The notes under the pieces were generated by a model. That model saw only the letters and a program-made list of their open reading frames with translations. It ran no database searches and had not been told where the DNA came from. From positions 1 to 64,000 of the forward strand of contig JAQUUC010000006.1 of the NCBI GenBank assembly GCA_028694105.1: a stretch of 64,000 bases of DNA. The letters run 5' to 3'. Within the stretch, counting starts at the first letter, position 1. Each line of letters begins with the position of its first letter. The position numbers and the translations under genes are program-made. Of this stretch, positions 38,060-47,109 are shown piece by piece. Source of the stretch: Hespellia sp. Lineage in GTDB: Bacteria; Bacillota; Clostridia; Lachnospirales; Lachnospiraceae.

Positions 38060-39148
38060 CTATGTCTTATATTCCGTCGGTGCATATAAAAATACACGGA
38101 AAGCATTCTCCTGATTCTCCAGAGCATAGTTGGCTACCCTTCCAATGATCACACAAGATTCCTGCTCTGTAATCTTTTTAATTACCTTTTGCTCTGCATA
38201 GTGTAATGCATCTGCCTTGGTCTGTTCTCCATTTGTATATGCGTATGTCTGTTTATAAAGATCATACAAAAAACTGTTCGTTAATTTTTCCTGATTTTTA
38301 AGAATATATTCTGCTTCCAGTCCGCTTTCTTCTGCTACCATATCAATCAGTTCACCATCGTAATATGCAATCCCCATTTTTTCAGCAACCAATTTTCCGA
38401 TTTTGGCAGCACCACAGCCGTATTCACGTCCAATTGTAATAACAAGCTGCTTTCCCATATTTTCTGCTGCAAGGATTTCTTCCCGTTCTTCTTTTGAACA
38501 TCTGTCTTCCGTTCTCGGTAAAATCTTCGCCATAACCGGCTCCAGATGCTTAGCAAAGAAATTAGCAATCATTCCAGTAATCAGTGCCGCAATAATCGTT
38601 CCCGCACCGACTCCTTTAATCTGATGAAACAACCCTAATGACAGCAAAAGCGCAATCATTGTCATAGAGGCATCTACACAGACTTTTGTTATACCAAATT
38701 CATTTTTCAATGTAATGGATACTGCTTTCACAAATCCTTCACCGGGCAGCATGATCACATTTGCCCGCACTTCTGAGAATACACCTAATCCCAGTACCGT
38801 GCATCCCAGCAGCAATACCCACAGCTTTGCCAATATATTTATCGGTTCCAGCCATGACAGCATTGCCATAGAGAAATCGAGAAAATATCCAAATAGAACA
38901 GATACCGCAATCTGCAAATATTGTGTTTTCTCAAATTCTTTCTTACGCAGTATAATCTGCAATATAATCAAGAAAAAATTAAATGCAATTGTAAATTCAC
39001 CCATCGTGGGTGCGAATCCCATACTTAATACATATGGGATACCAGACCCCGGAGAAGTTCCAAGACATGCCTTTGTAATAAGGCTTATTCCAATAGAATT
39101 CACATAAAGTCCAAATAGAAAAACTAAATATCTTTTTGCATTTTTCAT
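38060..39148 (-). CDS. Membrane (YczE/YitT-like) protein fused to cytidylate-kinase-like domain, truncated
   Basis: 362 residues to a TAG. The first about 210 residues are membrane-spanning (LVFLFGLYVNSIGISLITKA, then GTSPGSGIPY), of the YczE/YitT-like kind. A cytidylate-kinase-like domain (AAA_26) then starts: QLVITIGREYGCGAAKIGK with the nucleotide-binding loop, and CVIIGRVANYAL. The domain is cut just after VFLYAPTEYKT; the missing lid and C-terminus (73 codons) continue in frame after the stop. The kinase part is probably inactive here unless the stop is read through. The membrane part could still function. Confidence 0.8.
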   Translation of the reverse strand: MKNAKRYLVFLFGLYVNSIGISLITKACLGTSPGSGIPYVLSMGFAPTMGEFTIAFNFFLIILQIILRKKEFEKTQYLQIAVSVLFGYFLDFSMAMLSWLEPINILAKLWVLLLGCTVLGLGVFSEVRANVIMLPGEGFVKAVSITLKNEFGITKVCVDASMTMIALLLSLGLFHQIKGVGAGTIIAALITGMIANFFAKHLEPVMAKILPRTEDRCSKEEREEILAAENMGKQLVITIGREYGCGAAKIGKLVAEKMGIAYYDGELIDMVAEESGLEAEYILKNQEKLTNSFLYDLYKQTYAYTNGEQTKADALHYAEQKVIKKITEQESCVIIGRVANYALENQENAFRVFLYAPTEYKT

Positions 39149-39173
39149 ACTTTTTTAACCTTTCTCTTCAACG

Positions 39174-39204
39174 AAAAATATCCAGCAGGGCAAGCCTGCT
39201 GGAT
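39174..39204 (-). terminator. Terminator of the esterase operon
   Basis: ATCCAGCAGG (39180-39189) and CCTGCTGGAT (39195-39204) form a perfect 10-bp stem with a 5-nt loop. On the minus strand a T run follows (plus-strand A at 39174-39178). Confidence 0.88.
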
Positions 39205-39225
39205 GGTAAAACGACATTTTCTTTC

Positions 39226-40203
39226 TTAAATATTTTCTTTCAGGAAATCCTCCACAATATTTAAAATTGTGTCATTATCAAATCCCAATCCTCCATGGCT
39301 GGCATGATTGATCTTATAGAAAGTTACGTCTTTTCCCAACTTTTTCATATAGTTATAAAGTTGACAGCTCTGATTGAATGGAACAAGCATATCTCTTCCT
39401 CCGTGAATTACCAGCGTTGGCGGAGTCGGTTTATCCTCAGACAGATAGTTCATCGGAATTGTTGCATTTGCAAGTTCTGGATTTTCTAATACATTTTTCT
39501 GTCCGATTTCAAATCCTTCCGGACTTTCCGGAGCATAGTGATTCTGTGAACTTGGATAGTAGTTCATCAGAGAAAATACAGTCGGTCCGTAAACATCGAT
39601 GATACAGTTAACTTCTGCTGAGTACTTGCTGTATGTATCTGTATCCGGTGCATCATTTCCTGTAAAGCCTGCCATTAATGCGGTATGTCCTCCGGACGAA
39701 TCTCCTGCTACTGCAATGTGGTCTGGATCCACATTGTATTTTTCTGCATTCATACGCATAAAGCGAATCGCTGTCTTTGCATCCTGCATCTGCGCTGGAA
39801 ACGGCTTCACTTCTGAAGGACGATGTTCAGCAATGGCAATTACATATCCGCGCTGTGCCATTCTGACATGACGTGCAATGTTATTCCAGAGCCACTGTTT
39901 ATGGAACGCGGAACCCTGAATATAGACGATACATGGCCATTTAGTCTCTTTTCTCTCCTCTTCTTCCGGCGCTCCAAAGTGAATTTTAGGCTCTAAGATA
40001 TGTACATGCAGCGGCATTTGGTCACGCTCTGTGTATACTACATCTGTGTAAAAATCTACATAATGTCCCCAGTCATCATGCAAGTCATCCAGCACGATAC
40101 ATCCTTCCGGCACTTCATCCGTGTGTGGAAACTCTGCAGGAACCGGAGTAAGGATTGGATCTTGAAGCTCGTGCTCATCCATAATTGGTCTTGGATCAAA
40201 CAT
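39226..40203 (-). CDS. Alpha/beta-hydrolase, carboxylesterase type
   Basis: 325 residues after AGGAGG. The nucleophile elbow GDSSGGH, the oxyanion region YIQGSAFHKQW in place of the common HGGG, and the C-terminal HGGRDMLVPF (Asp) and NHASHGG (His) complete a catalytic triad. No signal peptide. It shares an operon orientation with an MFS transporter and a DASS anion transporter, so it may hydrolyse an ester taken up by one of them (inference). Confidence 0.85.
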   Translation of the reverse strand: MFDPRPIMDEHELQDPILTPVPAEFPHTDEVPEGCIVLDDLHDDWGHYVDFYTDVVYTERDQMPLHVHILEPKIHFGAPEEEERKETKWPCIVYIQGSAFHKQWLWNNIARHVRMAQRGYVIAIAEHRPSEVKPFPAQMQDAKTAIRFMRMNAEKYNVDPDHIAVAGDSSGGHTALMAGFTGNDAPDTDTYSKYSAEVNCIIDVYGPTVFSLMNYYPSSQNHYAPESPEGFEIGQKNVLENPELANATIPMNYLSEDKPTPPTLVIHGGRDMLVPFNQSCQLYNYMKKLGKDVTFYKINHASHGGLGFDNDTILNIVEDFLKENI

Positions 40204-40284
40204 AACTATAACCTCCTGTTTTTGTTTTCTTTTTATAAAATGGGACCACCCTCTAATTTCAGCAGCTCCATAAAAGTATGCTAA

Positions 40285-41499
40285 TTAAGCAATTTCTACA
40301 TAATGCTTGTAATTTTTAACGTGGTTGAATGTGATAAGAACAAGTGCAATACCCATCCATATGCCTCCATACAGGTATCCCTGATGCTGAGTCAGTCCAC
40401 CTGCCAGTCCGCCAATGAAAGCGAATACATAACCGAATACAAATGCACCTAATGAGTTACCTACGAATGCTAATGAAGTAGCAAGTGCTGAATTAGACTC
40501 ATTTGTTCCGTCATTAACGAGAAAGTTGATGTATGGCATCCACCAGCAGAATCCAACCTTAGCAATGGTGATACCTACATACCACATAGCAACTGTGTCT
40601 GTTGTACCCATGATTACAAATCCTAAAATGTTCAGTATCAGAGAAAGCCATCCGACATTATAACCAATCTTACCTTTTACTAATCCGAAGACCAGACCTC
40701 CAATTAATGCAGCGATGCCTCCAAAACTGGCAATTGCTGCTGCCTGAACAGTAGTAATACCAACTTCTACACCTGCCAGAGATGTACAGTTATCAAGTGC
40801 ACCATAGCCAAGGCCAAAGAGAAGCTGACAGATTGCACCGATATAACATGCCATAGGAAGTTTGGATTTTACTTTAGTTGTCTTCACTGCATCTGCCGCC
40901 GGTTTCTTCTCTTCACGTCCGAGGTCATTAACAAATGCCGGGATTCCGAAAAGAACCAGAATAAGGATAGCAGCTGCATACAGATATGCACAATATGCAT
41001 AATGCCAGTCATACACCATAATACCAGCCATTGTGTACGAGAAGATAGATGCTCCAAGTCCTACCATAGAAGACTGGAATCCCATCATAACGTTTGCTAC
41101 AGTTCCTTCAAAACAGTCAACGATCAGAGATGCTGACAGTGGCTGAATCAGCCCCACACCAATACCAGCCAGAACACGGACAACAATCTTTCCGATCAGG
41201 CTTGGAATAAGCATTGGTGAAAAACCTCCGATAAAGCAAAGCGCAATACCTACTAAACACAAGTTCTTTTTACCGATCTTAGCAGCAGAAGCACCGCCGA
41301 TAATATTAGCGATCATACCACCAATCGTTGGGAAAGTTACAAAGCTCTGAAGCAGAGCAGGTGACGCATTCGGGAACTCCTGCGCTAGGTCACCCAGCAG
41401 ACATCCGGCTACAGAAACTGAAGCCAGTAACATGGACAGTGAAAGAACTGCCGCCTGAAAGATTCGGAATTTAATTCCGGTAGGATAATTTCTTTCCAT
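40285..41499 (-). CDS. MFS transporter
   Basis: 404 residues with about twelve hydrophobic segments and the loop GGASAAKIGKKNLCLVGIAL between TM2 and TM3, the MFS signature position. Transported compound unknown. It precedes the esterase gene by 81 bp. A 15-bp palindrome lies upstream at 41560-41574. Confidence 0.83.
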   Translation of the reverse strand: MERNYPTGIKFRIFQAAVLSLSMLLASVSVAGCLLGDLAQEFPNASPALLQSFVTFPTIGGMIANIIGGASAAKIGKKNLCLVGIALCFIGGFSPMLIPSLIGKIVVRVLAGIGVGLIQPLSASLIVDCFEGTVANVMMGFQSSMVGLGASIFSYTMAGIMVYDWHYAYCAYLYAAAILILVLFGIPAFVNDLGREEKKPAADAVKTTKVKSKLPMACYIGAICQLLFGLGYGALDNCTSLAGVEVGITTVQAAAIASFGGIAALIGGLVFGLVKGKIGYNVGWLSLILNILGFVIMGTTDTVAMWYVGITIAKVGFCWWMPYINFLVNDGTNESNSALATSLAFVGNSLGAFVFGYVFAFIGGLAGGLTQHQGYLYGGIWMGIALVLITFNHVKNYKHYVEIA

Positions 41500-41559
41500 A
41501 ACAATACCTCTTTTCCTTTTTTCTGTTTGTTTTTGTTTCTCTATAGGTTAATATTACTA

Positions 41560-41574
41560 GTTATCCATGATAAC
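41560..41574. promoter_or_regulatory. Palindrome upstream of the MFS gene
   Basis: GTTATC-CAT-GATAAC, perfect 6-bp arms around 3 bp, about 60 bp before the MFS start. Possible operator; the regulator is unknown. Confidence 0.4.
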
Positions 41575-41681
41575 ATATCACCTATCTTGTGCATTATTTC
41601 TTCCATTTTGTGATACTATTTTATTTCATTTTCAAATCGGTAAGCCCAATCTCTTCCACAAGCTCATTTTATGTTCAGTAT

Positions 41682-43082
41682 CTACACCAGTCCCACAATT
41701 TTCCCTAAAACCGGGAGCCATACAGCAGACAGAAGTACTACTGTTATCTGTAGGAAAATCGTACTTTTTGCCATATCTGTCATAGAATAATATCCTTTGC
41801 TATAAGTAATCAAAGGAACCGTATCCAGAGGCAGAAGATAACAATTACACGCACAAAAAGCTGCTGTCATCATAATCAATGCCGGAGAAGCACCTGCATT
41901 CACAGCTACTGTAATCAGAGTTGCCGACAAAATCGGTAGTAATGATGTTGCAACAGGAATCACGATCAATGATACAAAAATAAGCACTGCGACAAATGCA
42001 TTTAACAACTGAGGGGAAACATTCATTACCGGGATCAATCCTGCAATACAATCACTAACACCATTCTTAATCATAGCCCCGCTGATGGACAACACTGTAC
42101 CAACAAGGAAAAATGCATCCCAACTGTTTTCCCGCAGAAAAGTATCAACATTTAGCACTTCTACTTTCGGGAAGAACATCAGACAGCAACCCAGAATTGC
42201 CACTACCATGACATTAATCTGAGATATCCAAGATGATGTAATCCATAAAATCAGCGTACTGCCAACGATCACCATTACCTTTCTTTCCTGAACATCCAGC
42301 TTTTCCGGTATATCTTCTGACATCTTGTTGATAAATTGCTGAATCTTTTCTTTCGTAACCGGGACTGGCTTATATATCTTAATTGCAAGCCACCATGCCA
42401 GCGGAATCAGTACAAGGCTCATAGGTATCCCTGCCACCATCCACTGTATAAAAGAAATATCTGCTCCTGTATAAATCTCAAGCTGACTAATCGCTATCAG
42501 ATTGATGGAACTTCCCGCAGGCGTCATCATTCCGCCAATCATGCTTGCTATAGGAATCGCAATCATAAATGCCCGTCCTGTTTTTCTGCGATCCGTTTCA
42601 TCCTCATAGAGTTTTAGGAAATCCAATGAAATGGCCATGAATATGGCACAAGTCGGAACATTGGATACAATTGAAGAAAACACTGCACAGGCAACCATCA
42701 TTGCGAGTAATACACTTTCGATACCCTGTCCAAACATTTCAAGCAGTTTTCTCAAGATTCTCTGCGACAACGGAATCTCAGTCAATGCAGCTGCAATTCC
42801 AAATGATGCAAGTGTAAAAAATACAATCGGCTGAGAATATCCAGAAAGTGCTTCTGCAAGATTTTCAGTAATTCCCAATAGCGGCATCAGACCACAGTAG
42901 ACCAAACTCGTTACAACTACCGGAAGAGCCTCTGTCACAAGCATGATCAGAAATGAAACCAGCACTCCTACTGTCCGAATACCTTTCACATCCAGATACG
43001 TATTCCCGGGTATACAAAATGAAATAAGAATCACTATAATCGTAAGACTTAATCCTGCTGCTTTTCTTTTTTCCACAAGCAA
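41682..43082 (-). CDS. SLC13/DASS-family anion (dicarboxylate) transporter
   Basis: 466 residues, about eleven to thirteen membrane spans. The SNVPTCAIFMAI segment and the later TSLLPILSATLITVAVNAGA-type hairpin with AFCACNCYLLP fit the substrate/sodium sites of the divalent anion:sodium symporter family. A -10 TATAAT (plus-strand 43107-43112) lies upstream without a matching -35, consistent with activation by the AraC-family regulator encoded next door. Confidence 0.82.
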   Translation of the reverse strand: MLVEKRKAAGLSLTIIVILISFCIPGNTYLDVKGIRTVGVLVSFLIMLVTEALPVVVTSLVYCGLMPLLGITENLAEALSGYSQPIVFFTLASFGIAAALTEIPLSQRILRKLLEMFGQGIESVLLAMMVACAVFSSIVSNVPTCAIFMAISLDFLKLYEDETDRRKTGRAFMIAIPIASMIGGMMTPAGSSINLIAISQLEIYTGADISFIQWMVAGIPMSLVLIPLAWWLAIKIYKPVPVTKEKIQQFINKMSEDIPEKLDVQERKVMVIVGSTLILWITSSWISQINVMVVAILGCCLMFFPKVEVLNVDTFLRENSWDAFFLVGTVLSISGAMIKNGVSDCIAGLIPVMNVSPQLLNAFVAVLIFVSLIVIPVATSLLPILSATLITVAVNAGASPALIMMTAAFCACNCYLLPLDTVPLITYSKGYYSMTDMAKSTIFLQITVVLLSAVWLPVLGKIVGLV

Positions 43083-43202
43083 TCCCCCTTTCTAATTTCT
43101 GGTCAAATTATACTTTTTCCCACCGATTCCATTCACCTTTTTTGTGTTTTTTATCTATCATTTTGTAGCTTTTTATGCAATCTGCTCAAAATTTTTCTGT
43201 AC

Positions 43203-43248
43203 AAAAAAGAATGCATACATCTTTCAAGATGCATACATTCTATTTTTT
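43203..43248. terminator. Terminator after the AraC/cupin regulator gene
   Basis: A long hairpin from AGAATG (43209) to CATTCT (43241), 14 of 16 positions paired, flanked by an A run on one side and a T run on the other, so it could act in both directions. Confidence 0.75.
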
Positions 43249-43264
43249 GCTTTTACATACAATT

Positions 43265-44179
43265 TCAAATTCTTCTCCCGATACTATGCCGGTATTGGGC
43301 CGGTGTCATATCATACTTCTTCTTAAATGCACTAAAGAAACTCTTTTCATCCGGGAATCCATGATTCATAGCAATAAGTCCAACTCCCTGATCTGATATA
43401 CCGAGCTCGTGGACAGCCGCCGTCAACCTTACCTCCGTCAGATATTTTTTAAATGTAAGATTGCCATATTGCTTGAACATGCGGCAAAAATACTCTCTTG
43501 TATAACCAAAACGATGGGCTACAGACTGTGTAGTCAATGGCTCTCTGTAATTGCTCTCTACATAATCCAGTACTTCTACCATTTTATTTCTTGCTGCCAG
43601 ATTTTTCAGACTGTTTTCTTGCATACCAACCTGAAACTCTTCAAACAAAAGATTTAAAATCTCAAAGAGAAGTTTATTTGTCATGAAATGCTTTTTGGGA
43701 AATTCTACATTTTTCCGAAGTTGCTCTAATAGCTCACACATTTTTTGTCTGGACTCGTCAGTTGCACATGGAGCATGGGCTGACATTGCACAGTTTCGGA
43801 TTTCCGGATGCATCTGCTCTATATAACGAGACTGAAGTGTAATAGACAACACATCCTGACAGACAGAATCCTGCTTCGGGTTTACTGCATGAAGTGCAAA
43901 ACTACTGATAAGTACAAACTCTCCTGACTTAAGTTCCTCTTTTTCCCCATCAATAATAATTGTGATGTCTTTATTTCGTGTATAGATAAGCTCTAGACCC
44001 GGATGCCAGTGTAAAGGCACTTCCATAGCCGGATGTTCCTGATGCACTTGAATCATTGCCGGATATTCTTTTGGGAACTCCAGATTCTGCATTAAATTGG
44101 AGTGAATGAACATCACACTTGTGTCATCCGTATAATCCGGTGCCTCTTTTACAAACAACTCCCTATCTTTTAGTATCAT
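43265..44179 (-). CDS. AraC-family regulator with N-terminal cupin-like domain
   Basis: 304 residues after a GGAG site. The N-terminal half contains a cupin-like ligand domain (VPLHWHPGLELIYTRNKDIT with the HWH motif, then EELKSGEFVLISSFALHAV). The C-terminal two helix-turn-helix units include TTQSVAHRFGYTREYFCRMF and GFPDEKSFFSAFKKKYDMTP. It is upstream of and on the same strand as the DASS, MFS and esterase genes, separated by its own terminator, and probably activates them. Confidence 0.87.
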   Translation of the reverse strand: MILKDRELFVKEAPDYTDDTSVMFIHSNLMQNLEFPKEYPAMIQVHQEHPAMEVPLHWHPGLELIYTRNKDITIIIDGEKEELKSGEFVLISSFALHAVNPKQDSVCQDVLSITLQSRYIEQMHPEIRNCAMSAHAPCATDESRQKMCELLEQLRKNVEFPKKHFMTNKLLFEILNLLFEEFQVGMQENSLKNLAARNKMVEVLDYVESNYREPLTTQSVAHRFGYTREYFCRMFKQYGNLTFKKYLTEVRLTAAVHELGISDQGVGLIAMNHGFPDEKSFFSAFKKKYDMTPAQYRHSIGRRI

Positions 44180-44261
44180 ACCACTTTCTCCACTTCTTAA
44201 ATCATATGTATTTATATTATACCATAATTTTTTTGTGTGTCACTTCTTAAAGACGTATGAT

Positions 44262-44298
44262 AAAAAAGATCCACCCGGCACTGCTGAGTAGATCTTTT
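44262..44298 (-). terminator. Terminator of the transaldolase-transketolase operon
   Basis: AAAAGATC (44264-44271) pairs with GATCTTTT (44291-44298), and the minus-strand transcript runs into T. It lies 6 bp after the stop at 44305. Confidence 0.75.
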
Positions 44299-44304
44299 CA
44301 AATT

Positions 44305-45243
44305 CTATAGCCACTCTTTGATCTGCGTATAAATTCCTTCTGCATCTAACTGGTATTTGTGAATCAGCTCCACAGCCGGACCCGATTCTCCGAATGTATC
44401 ATATACACCAATCTTCTTCACCTTTGTCGGTGCTTCTTCTGCAAGTACATCACACACTGCCGATCCAAGTCCGCCAATTACTGAATGTTCTTCCACTGTT
44501 ACAACTTTTCCGCACTCTTTTGCTGCTGCAACAATCAGCTCTGCATCGATCGGTTTGATTGTATGAATATTGATTACTTTCGCGCTTACACCTTCAGCCG
44601 CAAGCTTCTCTGCCGCCTCCAATGCTCCGGATACCGGAAGTCCCGTTGCGATAATGGCAAGGTCTGTTCCCTCTCTCAGGACCACTCCTTTTCCAATCTC
44701 GAACTTGTAATCCGCATTGTCGTTGATGACCGGCACTGCAAGACGTCCAAATCTCATGTAGACCGGACCTTCATGCTCATACGCCGCTGCCACTGCTGCC
44801 TTTGCTTCTACATCATCCGAAGGATTGATCACTACCATGCCCGGAATGGTTCTCATAAGAGCGATGTCTTCATTACACTGATGTGTCGCACCGTCTTCTC
44901 CTACCGAGATACCTGCATGTGTTGCACCGATCTTGACATTCAAATGTGGATATCCAACCGAGTTGCGAACCTGCTCGAATGCACGTCCTGCTGCGAACAT
45001 TGCAAAAGAACTTGCAAATGGAACTTTGCCTGTTGTGGCAAGTCCTGCTGCCACACCGATCATATTTGACTCAGCGATACCGCAGTCGATGAAACGCTCC
45101 GGATATGCTTTTTTGAACATTCCAGTCTTAGTTGCCGCTGCAAGGTCTGCATCGAGTACAACCACATCCGGATGATTCTTTCCTAATTCTACTAAAGCCG
45201 CTCCATAACTTTCGCGGGTTGCGATTTTCTTTACTTCTGACAT
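44305..45243 (-). CDS. Transketolase, C-terminal subunit
   Basis: 312 residues corresponding to the pyrimidine-binding and C-terminal domains of transketolase (ESNMIGVAAGLATTGKVPFA, FASSFAMFAAGRAFEQVRNS, PSDDVEAKAAVAAAYEHEGP, TVEEHSVIGGLGSAV). Needs the N-terminal subunit for ThDP binding. The start overlaps that gene by 13 bp. It acts in the non-oxidative pentose phosphate pathway. Confidence 0.93.
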   Translation of the reverse strand: MSEVKKIATRESYGAALVELGKNHPDVVVLDADLAAATKTGMFKKAYPERFIDCGIAESNMIGVAAGLATTGKVPFASSFAMFAAGRAFEQVRNSVGYPHLNVKIGATHAGISVGEDGATHQCNEDIALMRTIPGMVVINPSDDVEAKAAVAAAYEHEGPVYMRFGRLAVPVINDNADYKFEIGKGVVLREGTDLAIIATGLPVSGALEAAEKLAAEGVSAKVINIHTIKPIDAELIVAAAKECGKVVTVEEHSVIGGLGSAVCDVLAEEAPTKVKKIGVYDTFGESGPAVELIHKYQLDAEGIYTQIKEWL

Positions 45244-46067
45244 AACGCTGCGCCCTCCTTCTCTAAATCTGCCATCGCCACTGCGTACTGCTCGTCATTC
45301 GGAGCTGTGCCGTGCCATGAAGCCTGGTTCTCCATGAAGGATACACCTTTCCCTTTGATTGTCTTTGCAACGATTGCGGTTGGCTGTCCTTTGACTGTCT
45401 TTGCCTCTGCAAATGCTGCTGCAATCTGATCGAAATCATTTCCGTCAATGTTAATTACGTGGAAATTAAAGCTTTCGAATTTCTGATCAATCGGATAAGG
45501 AGAGTTTACTTCTGTAATCGCACCGTCAATCTGAAGATTGTTGTTGTCTACAATCACGACAAGGTTATCAAGCTTTTGGTGCGCAGCTAACATGGATGCC
45601 TCCCATACCTGACCTTCCTGAATTTCTCCATCGCCAAGCAATGTGTAGACTCTGTAAGAATCTCCGGACAGTTTCGCCGAAATTGCCATTCCAACTGCTG
45701 CTGAGATTCCCTGTCCAAGCGAACCGGATGACATATCCACTCCCGGAATATGCTTCATATCCGGATGTCCCTGCAGGTAAGATCCAACGTGACGAAGTGT
45801 TGTCAAATCTTCCACCGGGAAGAATCCTCTGTTTGCCAGTGTCGCGTAATACCCCGGTGCTGTATGGCCCTTAGATAATACGAAACGGTCTCTGTCCGCT
45901 TTTTTCGGATCCTTTGGATCAACATTCATTTCCTCAAAAAATAGATACGTGTATATATCTGCTGCAGAAAGTGATCCACCCGGATGTCCTGATTTTGCAC
46001 TGTGAACTGCAGTCACAATACCTTTACGAATTTCATTTGCAGTTTTTTGCAATTCTAACGTGTTCAT
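45231..46067 (-). CDS. Transketolase, N-terminal subunit
   Basis: 278 residues with the ThDP/Mg motif GDGEIQEGQVWEAS and the substrate-binding SKGHTAPGYYATLA and HSAKSGHPGGSLS. It is the ThDP pyrophosphate domain of a split transketolase, the arrangement common in Clostridia. Upstream lies transaldolase, separated by two tandem hairpins. Confidence 0.93.
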   Translation of the reverse strand: MNTLELQKTANEIRKGIVTAVHSAKSGHPGGSLSAADIYTYLFFEEMNVDPKDPKKADRDRFVLSKGHTAPGYYATLANRGFFPVEDLTTLRHVGSYLQGHPDMKHIPGVDMSSGSLGQGISAAVGMAISAKLSGDSYRVYTLLGDGEIQEGQVWEASMLAAHQKLDNLVVIVDNNNLQIDGAITEVNSPYPIDQKFESFNFHVINIDGNDFDQIAAAFAEAKTVKGQPTAIVAKTIKGKGVSFMENQASWHGTAPNDEQYAVAMADLEKEGAALCQK

Positions 46068-46094
46068 ATTCTTCTCCCTTTTTGTTTTAATGTA

Positions 46095-46179
46095 GTTACT
46101 CGAGACTATGCTCGAAAATACCTCGCTTAGTTCCGAGTAACAATCATTGCACTAAGCTCGAAACGGCCTCGCTAAGTGC
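46095..46179. repeat. Two tandem related hairpins between transaldolase and transketolase
   Basis: Hairpin 1: GTTACTCG (46095-46102) with CGAGTAAC (46134-46141). Hairpin 2: GCACTAAGC (46149-46157) with GCTAAGTGC (46171-46179), one mismatch. Inside them a 22-bp unit is directly repeated at 46110-46131 and 46156-46177 (18 of 22 identical, core GCTCGAAA...CCTCGCT). No T run, so probably an RNA-processing or dispersed palindromic element. Confidence 0.75.
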
Positions 46180-46186
46180 TCTTGAT

Positions 46187-46843
46187 TTACTCACCGAATA
46201 CTGCGATATAATCTTTCTTGAATTTCTCGATTCCCTGATCTGTCAGTGGATGTTTTGTCATCTGCTCAATGACGCTGTATGGTACTGTTGCGATGTCAGC
46301 ACCTGCAAGTGCACAGTCCGTTACATGAATTGGATTACGAACGCTCGCTGCGATGATCTTTGTATCGATATCGCCTGCTACTGCGAAGATTTCAGCAATC
46401 TCTGCAATCAGATCTGTTCCGCGAGTGGAAATGTCATCTAATCTTCCTAAGAATGGTGACACGTATGTAGCTCCTGCTCTAGCTGCAAGAAGTGCCTGAT
46501 TTGCTGAGAATACCAATGTAACATTTGTCTTAATGCCTTCTGCTGTCAATGCTTTACAAGCCTTTAATCCTTCTACAGTCATCGGAATCTTCACAACCAT
46601 GTTCGGGTGAATGGCTGCGATTGCTTTTCCTTCTTCGATCATTCCGGCAGCATCAGTTGTTGTAGCTTTTACTTCTCCGCTGATTGCTCCGTCTACGATA
46701 GACGCGATCTCTGCGATAACCTCTTCAAATACTCGTCCTTCTTTTGCGATTAATGATGGGTTTGTTGTAACGCCACAAATCACTCCCATATCATTTGCTT
46801 TCTTAATATCTTCTACTTTCGCTGTGTCGATAAAAAATTTCAT
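46187..46843 (-). CDS. Transaldolase / fructose-6-phosphate aldolase family
   Basis: 218 residues, the short form. [33 protein letters not shown], and the Schiff-base lysine in VVKIPMT are diagnostic; [19 protein letters not shown] follows. With split transketolase it completes the non-oxidative pentose phosphate branch. Strong promoter at 46893-46921, with TTATTAATAA sites upstream of it. Confidence 0.92.
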   Translation of the reverse strand: MKFFIDTAKVEDIKKANDMGVICGVTTNPSLIAKEGRVFEEVIAEIASIVDGAISGEVKATTTDAAGMIEEGKAIAAIHPNMVVKIPMTVEGLKACKALTAEGIKTNVTLVFSANQALLAARAGATYVSPFLGRLDDISTRGTDLIAEIAEIFAVAGDIDTKIIAASVRNPIHVTDCALAGADIATVPYSVIEQMTKHPLTDQGIEKFKKDYIAVFGE

Positions 46844-46892
46844 GATTCTTCCTCCTTGAATTCAAAAACAGGGTTTCTTTTTTCATATCCCA

Positions 46893-46921
46893 AGTATAGC
46901 TGTCCTAGTATGTCCAGTCAA
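46893..46921 (-). promoter_or_regulatory. Promoter of the transaldolase-transketolase operon
   Basis: Minus-strand TTGACT (46921-46916) and TATACT (46898-46893) with exactly 17 bp between, 50 bp before the transaldolase ATG. Confidence 0.85.
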
Positions 46922-46933
46922 TAGTGCTGCTTT

Positions 46934-46943
46934 TTATTAATAA
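46934..46943. promoter_or_regulatory. TTATTAATAA palindrome, copy 1
   Basis: A perfect 10-bp palindrome 12 bp upstream of the -35. It pairs with copy 2 in a larger dyad (TTATTAATAAT at 46934-46944, ATTATTAATAA at 46976-46986, plus an inner CTATTT/AAATAG). Confidence 0.55.
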
Positions 46944-46976
46944 TTTCTTCTATTTATAAAAATAGATTATTAATAA

Positions 46977-46986
46977 CATTTTTCTA
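46977..46986. promoter_or_regulatory. TTATTAATAA palindrome, copy 2
   Basis: Second copy, 43 bp from copy 1. The flanks form an inverted match to copy 1. Confidence 0.55.
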
Positions 46987-47055
46987 TATATTTCTTGTGT
47001 CAAATCACAAACATTGCATTTTCTCACATTTAAATTATGTGTAAAGAGAAAATTA

Positions 47056-47065
47056 TTATTAATAA
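47056..47065. promoter_or_regulatory. TTATTAATAA palindrome, copy 3
   Basis: Third copy, 79 bp from copy 2, with the same right flank TTTCT as copy 1. All three lie next to the LacI-type regulator gene, whose stop is at 47110. Confidence 0.55.
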
Positions 47066-47109
47066 TTTCTCATGAAATGTTAATTTAAAAATTCCCGGCA
47101 GATACCGCC

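Noticed and set aside
38060-38062. TAG as a pyrrolysine codon
   Set aside because: The residue lies in a kinase linker where no special residue is expected, and no Pyl genes are seen; a point mutation is simpler.
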